A DNA stretch of 64,000 nt from an uncultured Bacteroidales bacterium (GTDB taxonomy: Bacteria > Bacteroidota > Bacteroidia > Bacteroidales > Bacteroidaceae). Positions 8,969 to 15,986 of the stretch are shown piece after piece. The notes beneath the pieces are model-generated. The model worked only from the letters and a program-made list of their open reading frames with translations. It was not told where the DNA came from and did not search any database. The stretch covers positions 34,943 through 98,942 of the forward strand of contig CAMAMB010000001.1 in assembly GCA_945836755.1 (NCBI GenBank), written 5' to 3'. Within the stretch, counting starts at the first letter, position 1. The number at the start of each line of letters is the position of its first letter. The translations under genes and the position numbers were made by a program.

Positions 8969-11356
8969 ATGTTCGGCATTATCAAGAAATTAGACCAGTA
9001 TATACTGAAGAAGTTCCTGCTTATCTTTGTGGGGGCCTTCTTTATCTGTCTGTTTGTCTTCATGATGCAGTTCACGTGGCGCTATGTCGACGAGCTGATA
9101 GGTAAGGGCCTCTCGTTAGAGATACTGGCACAGTTTTTCTGGTACATGGGCATCACGCTTGTGCCGCAGGCCCTTCCGCTGGCCGTGCTGCTGGCCGCCC
9201 TCATCGCCTTCGGCAACATGGGCGAGTCGCTCGAACTCTTGGCCATGAAGGCCGCCGGCATACCGCTCATACGCATCATGCGCGCTCCGGCCCTTGTGGC
9301 CGCCACCATGATGGGGGTGTCTTTTTATTTCCAGAACTTCACGTCGCCCGAAGCGCAGATACAGCTCAAGACATTGCTCTTCAGCATGAAGCAGCAGTCG
9401 CCGGCCGTCGAGATACCCGAGGGCGTGTTTTACAGCGGTGTGCCCAATGTCAACATCTTCGTGCAAGAGAAAAACACGGAGACAGGGATGCTCTACCAGA
9501 CCATCATCTATAAGACCGACCAAGGCTTCGACCGCGCCCAAATCGTACTGGCCGACTCAGCCCGCTTAGAGATGTCGGCCGACAAGATGCACCTCGTGCT
9601 CGACCTATGGGACGGAGAACAATTTGAAAACCTGCAACGCGCCGGCGCCATGCAGGAGCTGCAAAGCGACGCCAAGGAGCCGTTCGACCGAGAAACCTTC
9701 CACTATAAACGGCTCATCATCGACTTCGACAGCAACTTCAGCATGATGGACAAGGAAAGGCTCGCCGGCATGGCCCAGGCCAAGAACATGAAGCAGATAG
9801 AGCAGTGTGTGGACTCCATGAACCACCTGCTCGACTCCATCGGCCGGGACCATTATGCCGCAGAGCAACGCACCATCTTCCGCCTGCTGCCCCTGTCGAA
9901 GGCCGACTCACTGAAGCTCCATCGCCTGCTGGCCGCCGCCGGCACGAAGGCATCGGCCGCCGGCTCAAAGGCTGCCAACAGCAAGGCCGGGCTAAAGGGC
10001 GGCCCGGAGAAGCTGGTCAGCTTCGACAGCATCAAGGCGAGCCTCGACGCTGCCGCCATGTCGGACGCCATGAATGCCGTCCGCCAGACTGTGAGCACAC
10101 GCATCAGCGACCTCGAATGGTCGTCGCAGTACACCCATGACTGCGAGCGCTACATACGCACCCACTTCGTCGAATGGCATCAGAAGATAACACTCGCCCT
10201 GGCCTGCCTCGTCTTCTTCTTCGTGGGTGCCCCCTTGGGCGCGATTATCCGAAAGGGTGGCCTGGGCATGCCCACCATCATCTCGGTCATTATCTTCATC
10301 TTCTGGTACATCATCAATACCTCGGGAATGAAGCTTGCCCGCGACGGCAATATCAACATGGCCTTCGGCATGTGGGTGAGCACCCTCATCATTGCTCCCT
10401 TCGGTTTCTGGGTGACGTATAAGTCGAACAAGGACTCGGTGGTGTTCAACGTCGATCTATATACCAACTTCTTCCGCCGCCTCTTGGGCATCCGTGTACG
10501 CCGCCGCCTCTACAAGAAAGAGGTCGTCATCCACGAGCCCTGCCTCGCCGACATGCCGGACCGCATCACAGCCCTGCGCGACAGCCTGCGCGATTACAGC
10601 CAGCGCCATCACCTGCTCTTCATGCCCGGCTATGTGCGCCTCTTCTTCCGTTATGAGGAAGACCATGATATAGAGCGCCTCAACGAGACTATGGAACAGG
10701 TGATTGAGGAACTTTCCAACTGCCGCGACCCTAAGGTGCTTGGCGTGCTCAATGAGTTCCCCATCCTCTACACTACTGCCCATCTCTCGCCGTTCCATTC
10801 GCGCCGCTCCAACCTGCTGGCCGGCCTTTGCTTCCCCTTAGGCCTCGTGGTATGGTTCAGGGTGTGGCAGTTCCGCCTCCGCTTGCTGAGCGACCTGCGT
10901 ATCACCGTGCGCACCTGCGACCGCCTGCTCGCCATTCTCAATCACACCACGCAGGACGAGACAAGCGGCAGCGGAGAAGAGATAGAGGAGAAGCGCATGA
11001 GCAAGACCCGCCGCCGGCGTCGCCGCATCGTCAAAGTGTTGCTGCTGCTCATCATCGTGTCCCTTTTAGGCCGTGTGGTGTACGACAGCGTGGAGCGCTA
11101 TCGTGCCAAGGCCAGGGCTGAGCAGTTGGAGCAGCAGCGCAATGGCGCCTCCGAGCAGGATAATCGCACCGCCAAGCCTTTGCCTGCTGAAGCCAAGCCT
11201 TTGCCTGCCGAAGCCAAGCCTTCGCCTGCCCGACATAAGCAGGGTGGGGCACAGGCCACTCCTGCCAGAGAAATCTCCACACCTCCTACATTAAAGAAAG
11301 AAGGACCCGGTCGCACCTCGGTCGCACCCGACGCGAAGAAAGTCCTTGACAGATAA
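8969..11356 (+). CDS. LptF/LptG (YjgP/YjgQ) family permease with long C-terminal extension
   Basis: Inner-membrane component of the LptB2FG transporter that extracts lipopolysaccharide for export, 795 residues. The start ATG begins MFGIIKKLDQYILKKF, the amphipathic family N-terminus; an in-frame ATG 13 codons upstream is less likely. The first helix set covers residues ~15-115, a periplasmic beta-jellyroll-like section ~130-400, and the second helix set ~410-500 (APLGAIIRKGGLGMP is a conserved family element). Beyond it lie ~290 further residues: a soluble part, two more hydrophobic segments (one after an arginine cluster, TRRRRRRIVKVL), a basic coiled segment and an imperfect 7-residue repeat AKPLPAE. 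Bacteroidales homologues are already longer than the ~360-residue proteobacterial proteins; the repeat-rich tail is the odd part. ribBA follows after 24 bp. Confidence 0.87.
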   Translation: MFGIIKKLDQYILKKFLLIFVGAFFICLFVFMMQFTWRYVDELIGKGLSLEILAQFFWYMGITLVPQALPLAVLLAALIAFGNMGESLELLAMKAAGIPLIRIMRAPALVAATMMGVSFYFQNFTSPEAQIQLKTLLFSMKQQSPAVEIPEGVFYSGVPNVNIFVQEKNTETGMLYQTIIYKTDQGFDRAQIVLADSARLEMSADKMHLVLDLWDGEQFENLQRAGAMQELQSDAKEPFDRETFHYKRLIIDFDSNFSMMDKERLAGMAQAKNMKQIEQCVDSMNHLLDSIGRDHYAAEQRTIFRLLPLSKADSLKLHRLLAAAGTKASAAGSKAANSKAGLKGGPEKLVSFDSIKASLDAAAMSDAMNAVRQTVSTRISDLEWSSQYTHDCERYIRTHFVEWHQKITLALACLVFFFVGAPLGAIIRKGGLGMPTIISVIIFIFWYIINTSGMKLARDGNINMAFGMWVSTLIIAPFGFWVTYKSNKDSVVFNVDLYTNFFRRLLGIRVRRRLYKKEVVIHEPCLADMPDRITALRDSLRDYSQRHHLLFMPGYVRLFFRYEEDHDIERLNETMEQVIEELSNCRDPKVLGVLNEFPILYTTAHLSPFHSRRSNLLAGLCFPLGLVVWFRVWQFRLRLLSDLRITVRTCDRLLAILNHTTQDETSGSGEEIEEKRMSKTRRRRRRIVKVLLLLIIVSLLGRVVYDSVERYRAKARAEQLEQQRNGASEQDNRTAKPLPAEAKPLPAEAKPSPARHKQGGAQATPAREISTPPTLKKEGPGRTSVAPDAKKVLDR
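11171..11233 (+). repeat. Three in-frame 21-bp repeats in the LptF-like gene
   Basis: Units begin at 11171, 11192 and 11213 and encode AKPLPAE, AKPLPAE and AKPSPAR. The period is exactly 21 bp, so copy-number change would preserve the frame. Confidence 0.9.
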
Positions 11357-11380
11357 CCCTAAACCCATCCCGCATTCACC

Positions 11381-12589
11381 GTGTCACAATACACTTTAGC
11401 TTCCGTAGAAGAAGCCATTCATGACTTTAAGGAAGGTCGCTTCGTCATAGTTGTTGACGACGAGGACCGTGAGAACGAGGGCGACCTCATTATGGCCGCT
11501 GAGAAGGTGACGCCCGAGCATGTCAACTTCATGCTCAAGAATGGTCGCGGCGTGCTGTGCGCCCCCATCACCATCGAGCGCTGCAACGAGCTCCGGCTTC
11601 CCCATCAGGTGGAGGACAATACCAGCATGCTCGGCACGCCTTTCACCGTGACCATCGACCTGCTTGAAGGCTGCACCACCGGTGTCAGCTGCCACGACCG
11701 TGCTGCCACCATTCGTGCCCTTGCCGATCCCGATATGCGTCCCGAGAGCTTCGGTCGCCCGGGCCATATCAACCCGCTTTACGCCCAGGACCGCGGCGTC
11801 CTCGCACGCGCCGGCCACACCGAGGCAGCCGTCGACCTCGCCCGTCTTGCCGGCATGCAGCCGGCTGCATGCCTTATCGAAATTCTCAACGAAGACGGCA
11901 CCATGGCCCGCATGCCACACCTGCAAGCCTTCGCCCGGCGCGAGGGACTGCACATTATTTCTATTAAAGACCTCATAGCTTACCGCCTCAAGACGGAGTG
12001 CCTCGTGGAGCAAGGCGACGAGGTCGACATGCCCACGCGCTATGGCCACTTCCGCCTCATACCCTTCCGCCAAAAGAGCAACCGCTTGGAGCACATAGCT
12101 CTCATCAAGGGCGAGTGGAAGGAAAACGACCCCGTCTTGGTGCGGGTACATTCCTCCTGCATGACCGGCGACATCTTCGGCTCGGCGCGCTGCGACTGTG
12201 GCGACCAGCTGCATAAGGCGCTTCAGATGATAGAGCAGGAAGGCCGGGGCGTACTGCTTTACCTCAACCAGGAAGGTCGCGGTATTGGGCTCATGGCCAA
12301 GATTGCCGCCTACAAGCTACAGGAGCAAGGCTACGATACGGTCGACGCCAACATCCACTTAGGCTACGACCCCGATGAACGCGACTACGGAGTTGGCGCG
12401 CAGATACTCGGTCTGCTCGGTGTACACAAGATGCGCCTGCTTACCAACAATCCCGTCAAGCGGGTGGGCCTCGAGGCGTACGGGCTGGAGATAACGGAAA
12501 ACGTGCCCATTGAAATAGCCCCTAACCGCTACAACGAAAAGTATCTGCGCACCAAGAAGGACCGCATGGGCCACGACCTCCATTGTTAG
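11381..12589 (+). CDS. ribBA: Bifunctional 3,4-dihydroxy-2-butanone 4-phosphate synthase / GTP cyclohydrolase II
   Basis: Cytosolic enzyme that catalyses both entry reactions of riboflavin synthesis: ribulose 5-phosphate to dihydroxybutanone phosphate, and GTP to the diaminopyrimidine intermediate. 402 residues, as usual for the fusion. The N-terminal RibB domain shows [26 protein letters not shown], and the acidic metal site [13 protein letters not shown]. The C-terminal RibA domain shows [22 protein letters not shown] with the three zinc cysteines, NQEGRGIGL and [13 protein letters not shown]. The start is GTG at 11381; there is no ATG nearby that keeps the conserved N-terminus. It follows the permease gene by 24 bp, probably in one transcript. 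No FMN riboswitch is recognisable upstream. Confidence 0.96.
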   Translation: MSQYTLASVEEAIHDFKEGRFVIVVDDEDRENEGDLIMAAEKVTPEHVNFMLKNGRGVLCAPITIERCNELRLPHQVEDNTSMLGTPFTVTIDLLEGCTTGVSCHDRAATIRALADPDMRPESFGRPGHINPLYAQDRGVLARAGHTEAAVDLARLAGMQPAACLIEILNEDGTMARMPHLQAFARREGLHIISIKDLIAYRLKTECLVEQGDEVDMPTRYGHFRLIPFRQKSNRLEHIALIKGEWKENDPVLVRVHSSCMTGDIFGSARCDCGDQLHKALQMIEQEGRGVLLYLNQEGRGIGLMAKIAAYKLQEQGYDTVDANIHLGYDPDERDYGVGAQILGLLGVHKMRLLTNNPVKRVGLEAYGLEITENVPIEIAPNRYNEKYLRTKKDRMGHDLHC

Positions 12590-12777
12590 CCCCTTCGCCG
12601 GCGGCTACAGTCTATCCCGATTATGGCCAACTGCTTATGCAGGCCGACCGGGATGCTCCGCAAGGTGCTTCCCCGCTGCAGTCTTGGTCTCAACCTCGGC
12701 TTCACCCACTTCTTACCCTATCTGCTTCGCCTCTCCGGCAACTGCCAATAAGTCTAACCCTATATACTCCTCACCCC

Positions 12778-13965
12778 ATGCTTTCATCTCTCGTTAACAG
12801 ACTGGCCCCTTCCGCCACACTGGCCATGTCGCAAAAGAGCGCCGAACTCAAGGCGCAGGGCGTCGACGTGATCAACCTCTCCGTCGGCGAGCCCGACTTC
12901 AATACCCCTGACCACATTAAGGAAGCCGCCAAGAAAGCTGTCGACGACAATTTCTCGCGCTACTCCCCCGTGGCCGGTTATCCTGCCCTTAGAGAGGCCA
13001 TTGTCCGCAAGCTCAAAACTGAGAATGGCCTTGACTACACGGCCGACCAGATAGTATGTTCCAATGGCGCCAAGCAGTGTGTCTGCAATGCGGTGATGGC
13101 TCTCGTCTCCCCCGGTGAGGAGGTCATTATCCCGGCCCCATACTGGGTGAGCTACCCGCAGATGGTGCTCATGGCCGACGGTAAGCCTGTGTTCGTGGAG
13201 GCACCCATCGAGCAGGACTTTAAGATTACGCCCGCCCAGCTCGAAGCGGCCATTACGCCCAAGACACGCGCCCTCATCCTCTGCTCTCCCAGCAATCCCA
13301 CCGGCTCTGTCTATACGGCCGACGAGCTGGAAGCGCTGGCCGCTGTGCTGCGCAGCCACCCCGAGGTGTATGTCATCAGCGACGAAATCTATGAGCACAT
13401 CAACTATACGGGCCGTCACGCCTCCATTGCCGCTCTCGAGGGCATGAAAGAGCGCACCGTGGTCATCAACGGTGTGTCCAAGGCTTATGCCATGACGGGC
13501 TGGCGCATAGGCTTCCTTGCTGCTCCCGCCGCCATTGCCAAGGCTTGCAACAAGCTCCAGGGACAGTACACCAGCGGTCCTTGCTCCGTTAGCCAAGTGG
13601 CTGCCACCGAGGCTTTTGCCGGTCCGCAAGATTGCGTGGAGACCATGCGTCAGGCTTTTGAGCGTCGCAAGCAGCTCATCGTGCGTCTGGCCAAGGAGAT
13701 CCCCGGTTTTGAGGTCAACGACCCCCACGGCGCGTTCTATCTCTTCCCCAAGTGCAGCTCCTTCTTCGGTAAGACCGACGGCACGCACGTCATCCACAAT
13801 TCCACCGACTTCGCCCTCTATCTTCTCGAAGTGGGCCATGTGGCCACGGTGGGCGGCGACGCCTTCGGTTCGCCCGAGTGCTTCCGCATGAGCTACGCCA
13901 CCAGCGACGACAATATCGTGGAGGCCCTGCGCCGCATCAAGGAGGCTGTGGCACGCCTCAAGTAA
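12778..13965 (+). CDS. Aspartate-type aminotransferase (class I, PLP-dependent)
   Basis: Fold-type I pyridoxal-phosphate aminotransferase of 395 residues, of the aspartate/aromatic/prephenate transaminase subgroup (Ib). Visible marks: NLSVGEPDFNTPDHI near the N-terminus, the substrate-side GAKQCV, PYWVSYPQ (PLP-stacking Tyr/Trp region), SPSNPTGSVY, ISDEIYEHI (PLP-binding aspartate and tyrosine), NGVSKAYAMTGWRIGF with the Schiff-base lysine, and a final arginine in FRMSYATSD that binds the substrate carboxylate. The ATG used begins MLSSLVNRLAPSATLAM, matching the family; the frame is open upstream but that section is a low-complexity leader. Most likely aspartate-oxaloacetate activity, though prephenate is possible. 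A bidirectional terminator follows. Confidence 0.93.
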   Translation: MLSSLVNRLAPSATLAMSQKSAELKAQGVDVINLSVGEPDFNTPDHIKEAAKKAVDDNFSRYSPVAGYPALREAIVRKLKTENGLDYTADQIVCSNGAKQCVCNAVMALVSPGEEVIIPAPYWVSYPQMVLMADGKPVFVEAPIEQDFKITPAQLEAAITPKTRALILCSPSNPTGSVYTADELEALAAVLRSHPEVYVISDEIYEHINYTGRHASIAALEGMKERTVVINGVSKAYAMTGWRIGFLAAPAAIAKACNKLQGQYTSGPCSVSQVAATEAFAGPQDCVETMRQAFERRKQLIVRLAKEIPGFEVNDPHGAFYLFPKCSSFFGKTDGTHVIHNSTDFALYLLEVGHVATVGGDAFGSPECFRMSYATSDDNIVEALRRIKEAVARLK

Positions 13966-13985
13966 GCCGGCCTGCCCTTCTTCAT

Positions 13986-14028
13986 CACAAAGCCCGCATT
14001 CCTCGCGCTGAGGAGTGCGGGCTTTGTG
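13986..14028. terminator. Bidirectional terminator
   Basis: 19-bp stem with one mismatch (13986-14004 with 14010-14028) and a 5-base loop, flanked by A and T runs. It separates the aminotransferase from the convergent lysine exporter genes. Confidence 0.88.
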
Positions 14029-14066
14029 CTATATCTTCCACGCCGTCGGTTTACCCTCTTTCCGGC

Positions 14067-14687
14067 CTACCAGCCGGCTATCAGGCTGACGAGGAAGGGT
14101 AGACAGAAGTCTATGGCCATGCCGTGGAAGAGCGCCAAGGGCAGAAAGCTCACGCCGCTCACCCGTACGATGGTGGGCAACACCACGTCCATCGACGGGC
14201 TTCCGGCGGCGGCGATGGGTGCGAGCGGACCGCCTATCCGGGCCATCGCTCCGGCCCCCACAATGGCCACCATCTCTCGCGCCACATTGGTGAGCAGGGC
14301 CAGCGCTCCGAGCGTGGCAGCCACCTCGGCGCCGCAGGTGTCCAACTTCATCCGGGCTATGAGCACAGACGACAGCGAGTAGTAACCCATGCCGCTGCCT
14401 ACGGCCAGGCTGTCGCTCAGCCCTATGTGGGGCAGAGCCAGCGACGTCAGGCCGCAAGCTATCAGTGTGCCCGCCACCGACACTATGGGCAGCAGAAAGA
14501 GCACAGGGTTGAGCCCTTTGACCAGTAGCTGCAGGCGGCGGTCTACGCCGATGCCCACTCCCACGATGAAGAGCAGGACATAGAGCAGATACGTCGAGGC
14601 GTCGGCCGGGGGACAGTCCACCACGCCCTCATGGCTCAGCACGATGCCTGCCAGGAAGCAGGCCAGCAGAAGGAGGCTGTTACGCAT
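14067..14687 (-). CDS. Lysine exporter LysO family, C-terminal half
   Basis: 206-residue membrane protein matching the C-terminal (larger) domain of LysO/YbjE, the lysine exporter family (DUF340). Features seen: MRNSLLLLACFLAGI as first helix, VGVGIGVDRRL, and the strongly conserved SLAVGSGMGYYSLSSVLI and GSPSMDVVLPTIVR motifs. In E. coli this is fused to the N-terminal half; in many Bacteroidales it is a separate gene, as here. Its start overlaps the end of the upstream half by 8 bp, so the two are translationally coupled and probably form one transporter. The ATG was chosen because it begins at the first helix; an upstream ATG would run far into the partner gene. Confidence 0.88.
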   Translation of the reverse strand: MRNSLLLLACFLAGIVLSHEGVVDCPPADASTYLLYVLLFIVGVGIGVDRRLQLLVKGLNPVLFLLPIVSVAGTLIACGLTSLALPHIGLSDSLAVGSGMGYYSLSSVLIARMKLDTCGAEVAATLGALALLTNVAREMVAIVGAGAMARIGGPLAPIAAAGSPSMDVVLPTIVRVSGVSFLPLALFHGMAIDFCLPFLVSLIAGW

Positions 14688-15030
14688 GATGCCCCTCCTT
14701 TCGTGTACGTTGGTGAGCGGTTTCGCCGGTCGTGGCCTCTTCTGTCTGCAGCGTCTCAGCCCGCCGTCTGAACGCGGGCAGTCTCCACAGCAGGGCGGCT
14801 CCGAGAGCGCTGCCACCCACACCGGCCACAGCCAGCAGCAGGGCCGTGCCGCTCAGCTCGGTAAGGCGACCCATGACCTCGGTATTGCTGCCAAGGCTGA
14901 GGCCCATCACAAAAAGCAGAGTGCCCACACACAGCGTGACCACCGTGCCTAACGGCCAGGTGGCTGCCTTACGCGGCAGCAGGTGGCCAAGGGCCATGCC
15001 TGCCACCAATATGAGAATGACGATGTACAT
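14680..15030 (-). CDS. LysO family transporter, N-terminal half
   Basis: 116-residue protein with three hydrophobic helices (MYIVILILVAGMALGHLL, TLLFVMGLSLG, ALLLAVAGVGGSALGAALLW), followed by a hydrophilic tail. It matches the short N-terminal part of LysO lysine exporters that some Bacteroidales encode separately. It overlaps the following C-terminal half by 8 bp. Its leader is about 135 nt long, measured from a TACCTTTG box, and can form alternative hairpins (see separate entry), which suggests RNA-level control. Whether lysine is the substrate is inferred from the family. Confidence 0.8.
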   Translation of the reverse strand: MYIVILILVAGMALGHLLPRKAATWPLGTVVTLCVGTLLFVMGLSLGSNTEVMGRLTELSGTALLLAVAGVGGSALGAALLWRLPAFRRRAETLQTEEATTGETAHQRTRKEGHHA

Positions 15031-15171
15031 AAAATGCTCCGTCTGGTGTCGGCTCCTTTTACGCTGTAGCGGCGAAGCGTGGCTGCCACCTTGTCGGTGG
15101 CGTCAGGCCCTTGCGTCGAAGTGAGCGACAAGGTGAAACAGTATGGTGAGGCCGCCCTCAGACGACCGCCG
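15031..15171 (-). promoter_or_regulatory. Structured leader of the lysO genes (possible attenuator)
   Basis: On the minus strand the leader has a 10-base segment (15135-15126) that can pair perfectly with 15096-15087. The second segment is also part of a hairpin CCACC-loop-GGTGG (15100-15086), so the two foldings exclude each other. A TGAGG/CCTCA hairpin lies nearer the promoter. This is the layout of attenuators and riboswitches. I do not recognise the conserved core of the known lysine riboswitch. Confidence 0.4.
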
Positions 15172-15179
15172 CAAAGGTA
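15172..15179 (-). promoter_or_regulatory. -7 box (TACCTTTG) of the lysO pair
   Basis: Exact TAnnTTTG match on the minus strand, 142 bp upstream of the first lysO gene. Confidence 0.6.
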
Positions 15180-15189
15180 CAATATTCTT

Positions 15190-15700
15190 CCGGCTCACGG
15201 CCGGCGGTCCATCGCTTCTGCCCCCGTCTTTCCTTGTCGGCGCGGCCGGCCAGACCTTTTCGTCGTTACTGCATGCCCCGCCCCCGATGGGGAGAAATGC
15301 TACATTGATGGCAGGTGGCGGCTTCAAATACTACATACGTAAACCTTTGAGCCATAGCGTAATGCAAGATTAGTGTAAGATGTGTAGGTAAATGCTGCAA
15401 CCACAAACGTATAGGCATACAGCGCCCCTCTCTCACCTTACACAGCCCCCTCCTCCCAAGTCACCCCCCACCATCCAGCTCCGCCTTCTCACCGCAAGGC
15501 ATCTCGTCACCACGGCAATGCTTCCAGTTTTAACGGCAATGCTTCCAGTTTTAACGGCAATGCTTCCAGTTTTTTCTACAAGCATTCCCGTTGCCCCAAT
15601 ATTCCATGGGCAACCTCAGCGTAACCTTGCAGGCTGCCCCCAACTCCTCGAGCCGTAGCGCTGCCGGCTACGAATTCTACCTTTTTTCTGAAAAAAAGCG
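15190..15700. other. Intergenic region between lysO and the tRNA gene
   Basis: About 500 bp without a supported gene. It contains the 21-bp tandem repeat at 15512-15574. The open frames here have no family features and the longest runs through the repeat. Confidence 0.6.
15512..15574. repeat. Three-copy 21-bp tandem repeat
   Basis: Three nearly identical units start at 15512, 15533 and 15554, each containing GGCAATGCTTCCAGTTTT. It is intergenic, between the lysO promoter and the tRNA promoter. Confidence 0.92.
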
Positions 15701-15709
15701 GCCCGCTGC

Positions 15710-15739
15710 TTGCCGGTAACGAAAAATGTACTACTTTTG
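15710..15739 (+). promoter_or_regulatory. Promoter of the tRNA gene
   Basis: TTG at 15710-15712, a 19-bp spacer, then TACTTTTG at 15732-15739. This is the best complete match to the Bacteroidetes -33/-7 consensus in the window. Confidence 0.75.
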
Positions 15740-15779
15740 CACTCGCAAACGGGGGATAGCTCCCGGATCGCAGCATTCC

Positions 15780-15853
15780 GGCGCGATAGCTCAGCTGGTT
15801 AGAGCGCATGATTCATAATCATGAGGTCGACAGTTCAAGCCTGTCTCGCGCTA
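15780..15853 (+). tRNA. tRNA with CAT anticodon (elongator Met, or Ile2)
   Basis: A 74-nt cloverleaf: acceptor arms 15780-15786 and 15846-15852 (one G-U closing pair), T8-A9, D arm with AGCTCAGCTGGTTAGAGC, anticodon stem CATGA/TCATG with CAT at 15814-15816, and T arm GACAG-TTCAAGC-CTGTC. The discriminator is A and CCA is not encoded, as usual in this phylum. The anticodon stem lacks the three G-C pairs of initiator tRNA. Elongator methionine is more likely, but CAT modified to lysidine for isoleucine cannot be excluded. A promoter and a terminator flank it, so it is a single-gene unit. Confidence 0.93.
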
Positions 15854-15864
15854 CTCCTAAGTCT

Positions 15865-15895
15865 AAAGCAATCACATCACTTGTGGTTGCTTTTT
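15865..15895 (+). terminator. Terminator of the tRNA unit
   Basis: 12-bp stem with one G-T pair (15865-15876 with 15882-15893), 5-base loop and a T run, 11 bp after the tRNA. Confidence 0.9.
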
Positions 15896-15986
15896 CCGTT
15901 ATAAGTCCCTTGGCCTTCGCCGCCGGCCGGAGTCTCCGGTCGGGGCAGTCCGTTAGCGGGCTCGGGCCAACCTCTTACTGAACGTG

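Noticed and set aside
15031..15171. Known lysine riboswitch upstream of lysO
   Set aside because: The leader is short and I cannot match the five-helix core or its conserved bases. Only competing hairpins are supported.
15392..15658. Open frame through the 21-bp repeat
   Set aside because: The repeated MLPVLTA translation results from the 21-bp period; there is no signal peptide, domain or promoter, and composition is not coding-like.
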